Assembly (NCBI GenBank): GCA_001600355.1
Contig: BCJU01000001.1
Location: 4,402,013-4,466,012 of the forward strand
Source of the DNA: Meira nashicola
Taxonomy: Eukaryota; Basidiomycota; Exobasidiomycetes; Exobasidiales; Brachybasidiaceae
Direction of reading: 5' to 3'
Length of the DNA stretch: 64,000 nt
The stretch's first letter is position 1; each line of letters starts with the position of its first letter. The notes under the pieces are model-generated. The model was not told the origin of the DNA. It made no database searches and saw nothing but the letters and a program-made list of their open reading frames with translations. A program made the translations under genes and the position numbers. This document shows, piece after piece, positions 10,082 to 21,591 of this stretch.

Positions 10082-10810
10082 ATGGCACCAAAGAAACAAA
10101 CAAACGAAAAAAGAAAGAACGAAGAGAATTCTTCTTCTGAACAAGACGATAAACGAAATAAATCAAACGGAAAAGTTCCACCACCAGATACAGGATGGGA
10201 AGAAGAATTACCGAATAGCAAAGGTGGATCAGAGGAAGGTTATTTATTTAAACCACCTTATGCGTGGAAAAGTTTAAAATTTAAAGCAAAATATCATTCA
10301 ACATGTTGGTGTGGTAAAGTTGAATTTGAATACCATGGTGATCCAATTGATGCAAAACATTGTCATTGTACTCAATGTCAACGTTTACATGGTGCATGCT
10401 TTCAATGGGCAGCTTTATATTTCAAAACTTCCGTTAGACTTAAGCCAAGTTGTGATCCAATGTACTTGAAATTCTTTTCAACGCAAGAAAGACAAAGTGA
10501 TCATTCTGCTCCTTGTAAAGTTTCTTGTAAAAATTGTGGAAGTCATTTATTGGACGAAGGTAGAACTATGGTTATGGCTTATCCTCCTTCTTTTGGTTTT
10601 AAAGATCAACAAATTCCAGATGCTTTCGCTCCAAGTTGTCATATCTTTTATGAAAATCGTGTTATCAATGTGAATGATGGAGTACCAAAATGGAGCGGTC
10701 ATAAAGATAAATCTGAATTAATGCCACATGATGCAGAAGGAGGTCACAAATTAGGTCTAGGTAACGAGCACAAATTTAAGGACAGACATAACGTTGATGA
10801 TGAAAAATAA
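10082..10810 (+). CDS. GFA/CENP-V domain zinc protein
   Basis: 242 residues, no intron. A 70-residue Lys/Glu/Asn-rich N-terminus precedes a GFA (glutathione-dependent formaldehyde-activating) fold. The zinc ligands are present in order: CWCG (about 77-80), CHCTQCQ (about 94-100) and CKNCGS (about 152-157). Family members bind zinc and are often annotated as S-hydroxymethylglutathione synthases, though activity has been disputed for the founding member, and others act at centromeres. The C-terminal 60 residues are polar with NVNDGVPKW, common in fungal members. Divergent location next to a formaldehyde dehydrogenase-like gene is consistent with aldehyde handling, but this is inference. Confidence 0.85.
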   Translation: MAPKKQTNEKRKNEENSSSEQDDKRNKSNGKVPPPDTGWEEELPNSKGGSEEGYLFKPPYAWKSLKFKAKYHSTCWCGKVEFEYHGDPIDAKHCHCTQCQRLHGACFQWAALYFKTSVRLKPSCDPMYLKFFSTQERQSDHSAPCKVSCKNCGSHLLDEGRTMVMAYPPSFGFKDQQIPDAFAPSCHIFYENRVINVNDGVPKWSGHKDKSELMPHDAEGGHKLGLGNEHKFKDRHNVDDEK

Positions 10811-10882
10811 TGTACAATTATATAATCTATTATGACATGTCTAACTCATCGGGTATGTGATTAATAAAGTGAAAACGGCAAA

Positions 10883-13651
10883 TCACTCTGAAGTTACTTT
10901 CACTTTTTCCAATTCCATAAGAATCTTTTCTAATGAGATTTGTCCTCCTTTGGAAAATGTGACACTATCGCTCCATGAAGAATTGGCTTCATTGTTACGT
11001 GTCAATCCATCATGCTTTTTATCATTGATTAACTTTTGCATCTTCAGTTTAATTTCCTGAAGCTTTTCGTTATCGTAAATCATCTTTACGTCTTTCTCCA
11101 ATCCTAAAATTGGATATTTGATAGCATGCCAAATAGATCGACGAGCAAGAACGTATGCTCTTTCTGAATATTGACGACTGCTAGTATTAACTTCATCCGA
11201 ACGTTCTTTCAACTCAAACCCGGCTTCTGTGAAATAAGGCTCGGCCACCAAAACTAATGCTTGAATGGAAATAAAAACTTGCAATAAAGTACTCTTGTTT
11301 GGATGCCATTTTTCACTGCCTTCTCCTGTCCAAGTATTGAGTAAACTTAAACAAACCATTCCTTCTTGGTATAAATTCGGGCTCAAACGTCCATGACCAT
11401 CTGACCAACTATGAAAGTGAGCTCTTGGCGGTTCTAACGGATATGATGGCTTCAAATAAAAGTCGATCAAGATAGGCGCATCTTCATAAGGCGTACCTTT
11501 ACTGCCTATGATGAGAACACGTAACAAATCTGCACGATCCTCGTATGCTTTAACAAAGATTGTGTCTGGTAAACTGGATTGAAGAATTTCGTATTCTTTG
11601 CGTAAATGAGACAAGAATTTCTTCGAATGACTGCCAGAATCAGGAGTGATTTTCTTGAAGAAATGGTCGGTTGGTGCTTGCTCTAAGATCTCAAAGACAG
11701 GTACAGCCGACTTCTGACCATCGTCTTTGCTTTCAGTATGTGCAGCTGTAGGCTTAGTGTCAAGAAGTGTTTCATCCTCAACATCTGTCATTTTCTCTGA
11801 TTTAATGTCCACTTCATCGTCATCCTCGTCATCATCCATCTCATCATCGTCTTCCCATTCATCCGCATTGGCATTCTCGACAGCAGATCCATCTTCAGTC
11901 GTCCAAGGAACATTATCTGCTTCGCGAAGAAAATCCATCATTATTGAATCATCGTCGTCATCGTCATCTTCATCATATGGTAAATCATCGTCATCGCTAT
12001 CATCATCGTCTGAATAATTGATCAAGATGGACAACTTATCCATCGTTACAGAAATTTTTCTTCCTGCAGGCAATTGAACGATGATCGTACCATCCGTTTG
12101 CATATCTATCACAATTCCAAACCAATCAATTTCATGTGCATCTGCTGCTGTTCTTGGTTTCTTTTGAACATTCAATTCACCTTGCTTCTTTTTCGACATC
12201 ATTTCACCACCAATTTGTGCCATGGCAGAAAGATCTGCCCGATTTATATGCTCTCCCCATTCCTCATCGGCATACGATGAGATACCGATGACATTGGTAA
12301 TAGGAGGTGCGTATGCCTGAGCCGAATCTACGAGCATTACAACAGAGCCGCGACGAAGAGTGCGACCAGAACCAGTTTTAAGAGAGCTCGTAGTCTTTAT
12401 CTCGAAAGTGGAAACTGTGATTGGATCATTTTGAGTAGATGCTTTCCCCTTTGTTTGTTCCTCTTCGTTGTACAAGTACACCTGTGCAGTCCTTTCCGTT
12501 AGATTTGCGCTTTCGACAATAGCTCCTCGATCTTTTTCATCGATAGAAGTATATAAAACGTGACACCCTTTCCAAAGTTCTATTTCGCCAATATCAAGAA
12601 CCTTAGGTATCAAATTGATGCTCGGATGCTTTGATGTACGACCGTCTGGCCAAAGTACAGTTATCGTTGTGTGAATTGCTGTAACTCGCATCACATCGCA
12701 CTGAGCTTTATGTGTACCAAAATGCGAACGTTGTACATGACGTGAGGGCTTAAAGTTGTACTCTTCAGCTGCTGATTGCGAAGCGAAGATCACTTGGCTA
12801 TCTAATTCGTATCTTTGCTTTAAAGAATGTTTCAAAACAATTAATTGATCCAATTCTGTAAAAATGGCTTTGGGCATTGGATTTTGAGCGGATTGCTGAG
12901 GCGTAAGTTTGCCATTACTTGCCAGCCAGTCAAGATAAACCACTGTCTGACGCGCTTCCACAAATCTTGGATGATGTTGAAATCGACCAAAAGCTGGTCC
13001 ATAGTCAATTGACTCTTCACCGCCACGTTCCGTATAGCCATATCGGAAAGCGCCAATACTTGAAGACGTTCCATATCTGATCAAGCCTTTAACTTCATCC
13101 GTTTCGCATAAAACCTCATCGAATTTATCTTTCACGATTCCTACCCAATTTTTATACAAGACAAAATCTCCAACCGAAACGTATTCTGCTGGTCTGACTT
13201 TGTCTGCCGGGATCTTTTTGCCGATTAACTCATCTGTGATCACATGTCGAAGCTCAAGCTCCGTTTCTACATTTGTTACGATACCGATCATTCCTTCAGG
13301 TACCGAGCTTGAACCGGTATTGCTTACTGTGCCCATCTTACAAAGATCACCAAAATCAAATTCACGATTAAGAAGCTCCAAACATGAGCCATCTACGATT
13401 ATGCGTTCCTTGATCGGTAATACTTCAACACCATATTCACCTTTTACCAAAGCTCTACCTACTCCACTTTGATCCAAAATTCCAAGTGATTCGATAGGAA
13501 GAGTTTCGAATTCATGATGCCAAACACGTGCAACTGTACCATACAATTCGTTCTTATCTTCTTCCCTTTTATTCTTTTTTGAATTATTCTTTCCATCTTT
13601 CTTCTTCTTCACTTTGACGACATCATACGGATAAAAAAGTTTCTCCGTCAT
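10883..13651 (-). CDS. UBE2O-like E2/E3 hybrid ubiquitin-conjugating enzyme
   Basis: 922 residues from the ATG at 13649-13651 (MTEKLFYPYD). The N-terminal two thirds contain several short beta-rich modules of the type seen in UBE2O (about 1-560). A very acidic Asp-rich block follows (about 570-650), then a UBC domain. In the UBC part, PSYPLEPPRAHFHS, the SPNLYQEGMVCLSLLNTW segment with the catalytic cysteine (about residue 767) and EKWHP are recognisable. UBE2O enzymes attach ubiquitin to orphan and basic proteins without a separate E3. A basic KKKKDGKNNSKKNKR stretch near residue 20 might bind nucleic acid or act as a nuclear signal. No intron found. Confidence 0.88.
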   Translation of the reverse strand: MTEKLFYPYDVVKVKKKKDGKNNSKKNKREEDKNELYGTVARVWHHEFETLPIESLGILDQSGVGRALVKGEYGVEVLPIKERIIVDGSCLELLNREFDFGDLCKMGTVSNTGSSSVPEGMIGIVTNVETELELRHVITDELIGKKIPADKVRPAEYVSVGDFVLYKNWVGIVKDKFDEVLCETDEVKGLIRYGTSSSIGAFRYGYTERGGEESIDYGPAFGRFQHHPRFVEARQTVVYLDWLASNGKLTPQQSAQNPMPKAIFTELDQLIVLKHSLKQRYELDSQVIFASQSAAEEYNFKPSRHVQRSHFGTHKAQCDVMRVTAIHTTITVLWPDGRTSKHPSINLIPKVLDIGEIELWKGCHVLYTSIDEKDRGAIVESANLTERTAQVYLYNEEEQTKGKASTQNDPITVSTFEIKTTSSLKTGSGRTLRRGSVVMLVDSAQAYAPPITNVIGISSYADEEWGEHINRADLSAMAQIGGEMMSKKKQGELNVQKKPRTAADAHEIDWFGIVIDMQTDGTIIVQLPAGRKISVTMDKLSILINYSDDDDSDDDDLPYDEDDDDDDDSIMMDFLREADNVPWTTEDGSAVENANADEWEDDDEMDDDEDDDEVDIKSEKMTDVEDETLLDTKPTAAHTESKDDGQKSAVPVFEILEQAPTDHFFKKITPDSGSHSKKFLSHLRKEYEILQSSLPDTIFVKAYEDRADLLRVLIIGSKGTPYEDAPILIDFYLKPSYPLEPPRAHFHSWSDGHGRLSPNLYQEGMVCLSLLNTWTGEGSEKWHPNKSTLLQVFISIQALVLVAEPYFTEAGFELKERSDEVNTSSRQYSERAYVLARRSIWHAIKYPILGLEKDVKMIYDNEKLQEIKLKMQKLINDKKHDGLTRNNEANSSWSDSVTFSKGGQISLEKILMELEKVKVTSE

Positions 13652-14096
13652 CTTTAGAGGACTATAGGAGAAGCTTATGGAGTGATGGAGGTGAAGAAAA
13701 GATGTGAGGAGAAAATTAGAAGTGTCATTTCTTTCCTCCTGGATCCAACACAGACAACGCTGCGCAGCAAGCGTATAATAAAAAGGCTCTGCATGCACGT
13801 CAGCTTTAAATCTTTCCTCTTATGCACGAATAAAAAGCCAAATCATTATACACGACGTGCTTCGCGTTTTTGCTGGCCAATTTACGCGTCAATCTCAAAT
13901 GATTCTACAAAAAAAGTGTTGGACTCCTTTAGCGTGTTCTTAGAAAGCCACGAAGAAAGAACGTAACTACTGTGGTCTATAAGGGAACCATTAAGTGAAA
14001 AAGTCAAGGCGTGTAGAAGAGAGGAAATATGCGAATAAAAAATAAAACAAGATATCAGTACAATTTCGTTAAAAGGTTTCGACGATAAGAATGATT
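13652..14096. other. Intergenic
   Basis: 445 bases between the UBE2O start and the end of the MFS gene, both read leftwards, so it holds the UBE2O promoter. It contains one TTTAGCGTG word (13928-13936). No gene seen. Confidence 0.55.
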
Positions 14097-15698
14097 TTAA
14101 AGTGCTGCTGTTCCTCTTGATTCGAAAGGTAGAATGATTGCTATCAATCCACTTGCTAAGAAAAGTGCGCCACTAACATAAACTGGAGCACTAGTTTTTA
14201 AATCAGCATATGTTGCAATGATTGGAGCCATAACGCCAAAGATACGATTTGCTGATGCAGTTAATGCATTTCCTGTTCCACGATCTTTTGTTGGAAAGAC
14301 TTCAGGTGTATATGCATACAAGATTGCATACATTGTCGTACTCATGAAATTGTATGCACATTGCCATCCTAATAAAGAAGCTGAATTAGTTGCAGTTGTA
14401 GATGCAAATAAGAAAACTCCAGTTAAAATTGTCGAAAGTGCCAAAGTTCCTTTTCTTCCAAACTTTGGTAATTCTGATAATAATGCACCTGCCAAACAGC
14501 CTGGAACTCCTAATACGGAAATGATGAGTGAATTACGATATGTCAAATACGTTGATCCTTCGTCAAATTGGGCATTACGAGTAGCTTGAATGTAAGGCAC
14601 GAATGCATTATACAATGGGAATCCTAAACCGATAAATGCCCAAATTGCAATGATTAGAGAAGTGGATAAAGCCATCTTTTTAGTAACAAATAAAGCTCGA
14701 ATATGCGAAAGATTAATCTCCTTTAACGATCTCGCAACGATTTGTTTGGTCGTATAAACTTCTTCTACTTGTGAATTGATTGTTGAACTTTCATCAAATT
14801 TGGATAAATCTTCTAATGTTAAACTTGATGTCTTTCCGTTTCTACGTGCAACTTCATGAACGACTTTGACTGCATCTGCATCCCTTCCTCTGCTCATCAA
14901 ATACTTTGGCGATTCATAAATGGTGAAAAATACGAATCGAATCGTAAACATAATTATTGAAATTCCACCAATCGTGATCAAAAAGTAACGCCAGCCCATA
15001 TTCTCACTTCTTGTGCATGTTGTTGCATCTTCTTGACAAGATAGGTTACCTAAAAGTGGCCATGCAATTAAATTAGCCAAGATTTGAGCTAAAGCCCATT
15101 TGATTGACAAAACGGTGAGTAGGTATTGATGACTGGCAGGTAACCATTCGATAAAGATTGCACTATCAACAGGTAAATTTCCTCCAACACCTACAGACCA
15201 TAATGCAGCAAATACTCCGATTGCAGCAAAATTTGGAGCTGAAGCGGCAACCATTCCCCAAAGACCAGTTATTCCAATCGTTAAATTGAAAGCCCATCTA
15301 CGACCAAAAATATCAGCTCCAAAACCCCAAAACATTGCACCGAATAATAAACCAATATTTTGAGCAAGTGTTAAGAAAGGACCATGTTCAGGTTTGAATT
15401 CATTGACTACAGAAGTAAAGATTAAAGAAGTAACAATAGGCCATAAATTATCACTTGCCCATCCGAATCCAACGACGAAAAATAATTGCCATTGATAACG
15501 TCCCATTCCAATTTCTTGAATCGCTCTATTCAATACTTTTGCCTTTGATTCATAAATTGAATCATATGTTCCTGTTGGTAAAGCTGCAAGATCATCCACA
15601 ACAGTCGCATCAGCAAATTGCTTTTGTTCATGTTGAAACTTTTCCTTTTCTTCAATTCCAGCTTTGGAAGATATTGATTGCACTTCTTCGTTTGACAT
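14097..15698 (-). CDS. MFS transporter, SV2/sugar-porter-like
   Basis: 533 residues from the ATG at 15696-15698. About 70 polar residues precede IGMGRYQWQLFFVVGFGWASDNLW, the first span of a group of fungal 12-span carriers related to SV2 and to bacterial aromatic-acid/metabolite carriers. The loop 2-3 signature is ADIFGRRWAFN, and span 5 has GGNLPVDSAIFIEWLP, strongly typical of this subgroup. A long central loop (about 265-330) carries charged residues between spans 6 and 7. Substrate is unknown; relatives carry organic acids, sugars or nicotinate-like compounds. No intron. Confidence 0.83.
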   Translation of the reverse strand: MSNEEVQSISSKAGIEEKEKFQHEQKQFADATVVDDLAALPTGTYDSIYESKAKVLNRAIQEIGMGRYQWQLFFVVGFGWASDNLWPIVTSLIFTSVVNEFKPEHGPFLTLAQNIGLLFGAMFWGFGADIFGRRWAFNLTIGITGLWGMVAASAPNFAAIGVFAALWSVGVGGNLPVDSAIFIEWLPASHQYLLTVLSIKWALAQILANLIAWPLLGNLSCQEDATTCTRSENMGWRYFLITIGGISIIMFTIRFVFFTIYESPKYLMSRGRDADAVKVVHEVARRNGKTSSLTLEDLSKFDESSTINSQVEEVYTTKQIVARSLKEINLSHIRALFVTKKMALSTSLIIAIWAFIGLGFPLYNAFVPYIQATRNAQFDEGSTYLTYRNSLIISVLGVPGCLAGALLSELPKFGRKGTLALSTILTGVFLFASTTATNSASLLGWQCAYNFMSTTMYAILYAYTPEVFPTKDRGTGNALTASANRIFGVMAPIIATYADLKTSAPVYVSGALFLASGLIAIILPFESRGTAAL

Positions 15699-16519
15699 AT
15701 TGTATACAAATTGATTATAATTGATGATGATCGCGGGAAGAGAGAATTTGATTTTCATTCTCCCCTTTTTTTCATTTCAATTTAGGCTCCTATCCGCATA
15801 TTTCTCTTTGTTCCTGAAATGATTCAATATTATGCATGTGTACTTTATCCTATCAAGAATGAATTGCATTACAGAAGTCACAAAACGCGCACGCACTTCC
15901 GACATTCAGCCCAAATTATGCCAGCAACCGGCATTACGTCTGTCAGATTATGCGAATTTGTGTTGCTCATCTTCTCACTGGTCACGACTCACGATTGTCA
16001 TATGTATGTGTTATGTATTTTGTGTGTCACTTTATGAAAACATGATAACGCATGAAACCAAATTCGACCCACGCTAAACAGCAGCAAAATATGACTGTAC
16101 TGTCAAAATGCCTGCATGAATAGACATTGCTACACATGGTTCGTGTCGATTGCGTGCTCATTAAAAGATAAAACCTGTGCAGCGCCCAAATAATGCGCTA
16201 ATTTAGTATTAATGGCTTACATGATTGCGTGCTTTTTCATTTGTGCATACATTCATACATTGAGAGAAACGAAAAGATTCTTGGAAGATGTTTAACCGAT
16301 GCCCAAAAAAATGAAAAGGTGCGGACAAGATGCAAAGCTTACAAGTTTGTGTTTCAAACTGGGTCAAACGATGGTCTTTTTATACAAGAGAAATGTAGGA
16401 ATACCATCCATTCCAATTCCGGTGAAGCAGACTATAACGAACTATCGTAAAAATGTTTCGTAAAAAATGTACATGAATGACGAGAGATAATAAAAAGAGA
16501 AGAAGCTTTTGATCCGGAA
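15699..16519. other. Intergenic
   Basis: 820 bases holding the MFS promoter and the 3' side of the GRDP-like gene. Several short open frames on both strands look random. One CACGCTAAA (16070-16078) and one GCATACAT (16245-16252) are present. Confidence 0.5.
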
Positions 16520-19299
16520 TTAGCAGCCACCACCGCCTCCGCCGCAACCTCCTCCGCCTCCACCACATCCACCACCACCACCTACAAATCCAAAGCCAGT
16601 ACCAGCATATCCAGTACCAGGATACATGGCACGACTAGGATGATCATTAGCTGAAGGAGCCTGTTGATTAGAAAGAGTAAGACATTATCAGCATCTCTAA
16701 TATATATTTTCTGATTTTTGTGTTGAGTGACTTACCATTACTAAATAAGCAGATGCTCCATAAGAATTATAATGTCCCGTATCGACATTTTGTCTTGTTC
16801 GAAGAGAAGAAGGAACAGCGTAATGACCTTTTTTGTTTGGACCAATAATTGAGCTCACGCCTACGCAATTTCCTGGTCCAACTCCATAATTCATTCTCAT
16901 AACGTTACTTGTTCCAGTTATGCATTTACCTGCAATTTGACAATCAGTAGTCGAAATGGCACGGAAAGGCTCCAAAGGTGTGAGGCCATAGCCGAGGCTG
17001 TTCAGAGAGTAAAAAATAAAGTCAGCAGTGGGTAAATTCACTCAATAAGATTTTACACATACATAAACGCATCTTTGTGTGTCTCTGGCCTTTTTCCAGC
17101 TTTAATGTCATTTTGTTCTTGTTTTCGTCGAATTTTCATAGCATGTGCATGAGAACTATTTACGTTCGTATTTGCACGAGCAGTGATATTATGAACGGAA
17201 GGATGAGTGCCTGCTCCTTTTTGTCTCCCTTCTGCGGGAATATTTTCTTTTTCATCATTATCTTTTGAATTTGATCCTAAATTGATTTTCAACTTTCGCA
17301 AAGATTGTCGAAAATCTGAACCATTATGAGCTGGACAACCACAAGCACTGTATGGTTGACCATATAAATCGTACCAAGTTTTCGCTGTTCGATCAAAAGC
17401 CGTTGAAAGCGTTGGAGCTGGTAGCTTGTCATCATGATCGACAAACATTCCAATCGTGACGAAACAATCTGCATAATAACTTGGTAATAATTGATGTGTA
17501 TGCCAAGCTAAATCGATATCTAAGGTAGGACATAAGAGATCATTTTTGACTGTTAACACATTCAACCAACGATGATATCGAACGATTGATCGAGCCAAAT
17601 TTGGACGACGTTCTTCTGATGTTAAGGAAGGTAGTGCCATTTCTTCAGCTCCTTCTTTGAACGATGTTGTATCGAGCCAACCCATTTGATCCATTTCATC
17701 AATAAAGCTAAATTGACGAAGAACAGCATCTGCCAAATCGATACTCGTATTAGAAACTAAAGGATCTCCTTCAATATAATATTTTGTCACTAAACTTATC
17801 CTTCTGTTCATGTCAATTGCTTTTTCTTCCATTGCAAAAACAATTCTTGCTTGACAATCTCGATCGATCAACTCTGACCATTTCTCGATATCACCTTTTG
17901 CCTCTACAAAGTGTAAAATCGGTTGAAGATCATTCTTTGGTACATTTCTCAATTTACCATAAAGTCTTTCATCATGAAAAGTATCCTTTTTCACGTGAGA
18001 TAATAAAGCCCACATACCCGTATGATCCGGTAAAACGGTACGTTCAAACGGATACATGCGACACAAGATGGGTGCATGCGGATCGTCTTCGAATAAGCGT
18101 CCATTTCGCGCAGAAACGAGCCCTCCACGCAAATGGAAAGGTTTTATCTTTTGCGATGGACGACTTTTAAGCCATTGTTCGATATCATTAAGTAAAATTC
18201 CACCACGAAGAACATTCGCATTAAGTTTTGCATCACATGAAGAACATTTTCCTTTCCAATCATCACGTCCTGCATCTTGCCAAGATAAGATGAAACCAGA
18301 AGTTGATGCGGAATTGCTAGGATGTTCATCAGGACGACGAGATTCGTCAAATCGATTGCACATAGGACATTCAACAAATACACCTTCATCTGGTAGAGGT
18401 TTACCTGTTTCAATTTCAGTGGATGAAAGTTTTGGTGACTTGTAAGAAAGATGAAATGATTGACCAGTCATTCTTGTCCAACGTGCAGCCATTCTATCTG
18501 AATCATCAAGTAAAGGTCCTTGTTGAGGACTGTTTCGAATACGATTTGCAACGGCAACAAAAGGAAAGCGAATGAAGTGCAAAATACGTCTTCCATCTAC
18601 CCGAGCAATATCTTCTGCATATCGACCAGGATTGAGCATATATGCATGCCATAACATCATAACATCAAGCGGTGGCAAAGCATCTTCGGGTATGTCCATG
18701 ATTGCTCTTTTGGCTTGATTGTTAGCACCGCTTGGTCCTAAGTGTAATAATGATCTTGGTGGAGCTTTGAGATCTTGTTCAGAGATTTGTAATGCAGAGG
18801 GTAAAACGGTTTCGATGTAAGTTGATAAACGATAATTTGCTCGCCTGAGATATATTTTCCATATTTGATTTTGTTCTTCTTTTGTCTTTGCAAGTGAAAA
18901 ACACTGCGTTCGAATATCACGGAATGCTGTCAACAAAGTTAAATGCGCTTCTTCTTGGCTTAATCCTACCAAAGGTTCAACTTTACGTCCGTTGATATAA
19001 AGCACATCAGGAACGCTATCGATATCTTCCTCTTCATCGGGATAATCACCTTTCTCTTTCTCATTAATACGCATTCTAGCAGGCATTGAACTTGGTCCTT
19101 CAGTTTGATCTTGAGATTCATCATATGTCGGTAAAGCTTGATTGGATTGCATAAATGATGGTTTCGATAATCCACCCCATCTTTTCTTGCTTAGCTTACT
19201 ACTGATTGTCGCAAAAGTAGAAGTTGTACGAATTGATGCATTATCATCATCTTCATCAACACCACCACCTTTGAGAGGATTTGGTCTGACTTCTTTCAT
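16520..19299 (-). CDS. GRDP-like (DUF1399) protein with Gly/Cys-rich tail, three exons
   Basis: Exons, in reading order, 19299-17063, 16997-16736 and 16660-16520; introns start GTATGT and GTAAGT and end CAG, and the frame is kept, giving 879 residues. The body resembles the glycine-rich domain-containing protein family (GRDP/DUF1399): PLDVMMLWHAYMLNPGRY (about residue 223-241) and LDIDLAWHTHQLLPSYYADC are its repeated W-H-x-[YH] signatures. Two CxxC pairs (CPMCN and CSSCD, about 330-380) suggest a small zinc site. The third exon encodes a tail with three Gly runs each ending in Cys. In plants the family links to osmotic stress and RNA binding; the fungal role is unknown. No signal peptide or membrane span. 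Confidence 0.82.
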
Positions 19300-19801
19300 T
19301 TTGATGTCGTGATTGTGGTTTGGTGGTAAGAGGTAGAAGTGGGGATGTATGCATAGCATACTTTAAATGTCAATTGATAAGCGTACCTCGTGTCGTATGC
19401 AACCCACACCTATGTACTCCGACGCTAAAATCAAAAAGACAAGAGACCGAAATTGAGGTACAAGGGAGGTAAAACATCTGTACCTCACTCTAATCTGACA
19501 GGGCAGGCAATCACTTGCTTTTCTCAGCCACTCACAGGACTGACTGCATGAATGCATGCACGATGTACAAAATCAAAAAATACAAACCACGCGGACCTTT
19601 GCGCCACGCGGCGGTTTCTCCGGCAATCTATTTCATCCGCACTTGTCCGCCGGGTTGTCATTGCGTATTTTTTTATTGCGGGCGCAGTGTGAGAGTCAAA
19701 ACATTGCATACATTAAACGTTAATTCATTAATAAATGCAAGAACAAGAAAAAACAAGAAAGTCATACGACATCGATAACTAGTTATGTACATAAATTCAT
19801 A
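19300..19801. other. Intergenic
   Basis: About 500 bases with the promoter of the GRDP-like gene. Contains GCATACAT words at 19345-19352 (reverse) and 19706-19713. Overlapping open frames on both strands appear random. Confidence 0.5.
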
Positions 19802-21515
19802 TCAAGCTTTTTCTTCTTTAAATTCTTGATCGATTGAAGAACTTGCCTTTTCCGTTGTAGGTTCAATATCTGCAACTGCCAATAATCCAACATCACGTTG
19901 AGCTTGTAATAATTGTTCTGCTTCCCATTTTGACCTTCCGCTGTTATCTTGAAAGAGTTCGTCTAATTCTTCCAACGAGCGTCCTTTTGTTTCAGGTACA
20001 TACCAATAAACCCAAAGAGCAAGAATGACATTGCAACCACCCAAGAAAATATAAGCGCCATAAGGAGCAACTTGAACGAATTTAGGCGTTGCAATAGCTA
20101 CTGCAAAATTATTTAACCAATTAGAAGAAGCACCAACACTGATTCCTTTTGCACGTAAACCTAAAGGGAAAACTTCTGAAACAAGAACCCAAGGGCCACC
20201 ACCTAAACTGATTGAAAAGAAAATTGCGAAAAGCCAAACACAAACTGCAGCACCCCAACCAGCTGCGTTTGTAGAAGGAGTACGAATATTTGCATCCCAT
20301 CTTGGTTTAAATTGAGCAATTATACCTGCAATCGAAAAGAGACATAAACTCATAAGTGTTGCGGCGAGAATAAACATTGGCCTACGACCCCATTTATCCA
20401 AGTAAACAACAGAAGGAAGAGTTGCAAGGAATTGAACGATTCCAACGACACCTGAAGCTAAAAGAGAAGTTGCATTTCCGGCTAAATTTAAACTTTTAAA
20501 AATAAAAGGTGCATAATATAAAACAAAGTTTATACCTGACCATTGTTGTCCTACCATAATACCAACTGCAACGAATGTACGTTTTCTGTTTGATGGATTT
20601 GTGATTAAACTTGCATATTGAGCAAATTGTAACCTTAATTTACTCATAAAAGTATCATCTTGAAGGTGTGGATAATCATGTTGACATATTCTACGTTCGA
20701 ATAATTTTTGAGCTTTTAATTCCAAGAATTCTAATTGAATAAGAGGTGAATCTTTATCCTTCCTTCTTAAATTTGCTAAAACTGTTAAACATTCTTCTTC
20801 ACGATCATGATCCATTAACCAACGTGGAGATTGAGGCATGAATACCATACCTACAGCTAAGATAAAAGCAGGAACAAGTTGAATCGTAATCGGAAGAAGC
20901 CAAGCAGCATTATGTTGTGTTTCTCCTGTTCCTCCGATAAAGTTTGTTCCATATGTAAGCCAATAAGAAATCATAATACCAAACGTGATTGCGACTTGTT
21001 GTAATGCAACTAGAGCACCTCTGATTTCCGGTGGTGCTAATTCAGCATTGTATAAAGGAACTAAGATACTTATTCCTCCAATTCCAATACCTGTAACGAA
21101 CCTTCCAGCAAGGATATAATCATAATTCCCATCTCTTGTACATGCTTGAACTGCTACACCAATACCAAAAATTAAACAAGAATAAATAACTGAAAGTTTA
21201 CGACCAACTTTATCAGCAAAATATCCGTTTAACAAAACACCAATCCAAGCTCCTAATTCTAAAATTGCAGTTACTAAACCACCTAAAGTTGCATTCGTAA
21301 TTCCATTCGTTCCTGATTCTTTACTAAACGCTGGCATACTTAAAACTTGTCCAAACATTCCTTGATTATATCCATAAAAAACCACCTAAACTTGCAAAAA
21401 CTGCAATTGATGTCGCACGAGCATTTTGTGCTAAACCTTTTAAACCAGAAGGTCCTGCTAAAGCTGCACGACGATGATGTAATTCTGTATCAACGGCAAC
21501 TGTTTGAGTCACCAT
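19802..21515 (-). pseudogene. MFS sugar (hexose-type) transporter interrupted by a homopolymer frameshift
   Basis: A 12-span sugar porter split between two frames. The ATG at 21513-21515 opens about 45 codons that run through IAVFASLGGF, and then hit a stop at an A6 run (plus strand 21376-21381). The other frame continues straight away with YGYNQGMFGQ and runs to 19802. Downstream all family signatures are intact: GRKLSV after span 2, GRFVTGIGIGG, PLYNAELAPPEIRGALVALQQ, GQQWSGINFVLYYAPF, DKWGRRPMF and VPETKGRSLEELD. Removing one T or adding two in the coding-strand run restores a product of about 570 residues. No intron can explain the shift. A sequencing or assembly indel is as likely as a real mutation; the otherwise undamaged frame argues for a working gene. 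Confidence 0.8.
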
Positions 21516-21582
21516 CGTAAATATTTGTGTGAAGAGGGCTGTAAAGATATAGATGAGATCGAAGAGTTAAATGAGATCAGCT

Positions 21583-21591
21583 CTTTTTATA
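21583..21591 (-). promoter_or_regulatory. TATA box of the sugar transporter
   Basis: TATAAAAAG on the minus strand, about 70 bases upstream of the ATG at 21515. It supports the ATG at 21515 as the true start of the frameshifted gene. Confidence 0.5.

Noticed and set aside
11727..12017. Serine-rich open frame on the plus strand
   Set aside because: It is the antisense shadow of the acidic Asp/Glu block of the UBE2O-like gene.
16380..16568. Arg/Trp-rich open frame
   Set aside because: A shifted reading of the Gly/Cys tail exon of the GRDP-like gene.
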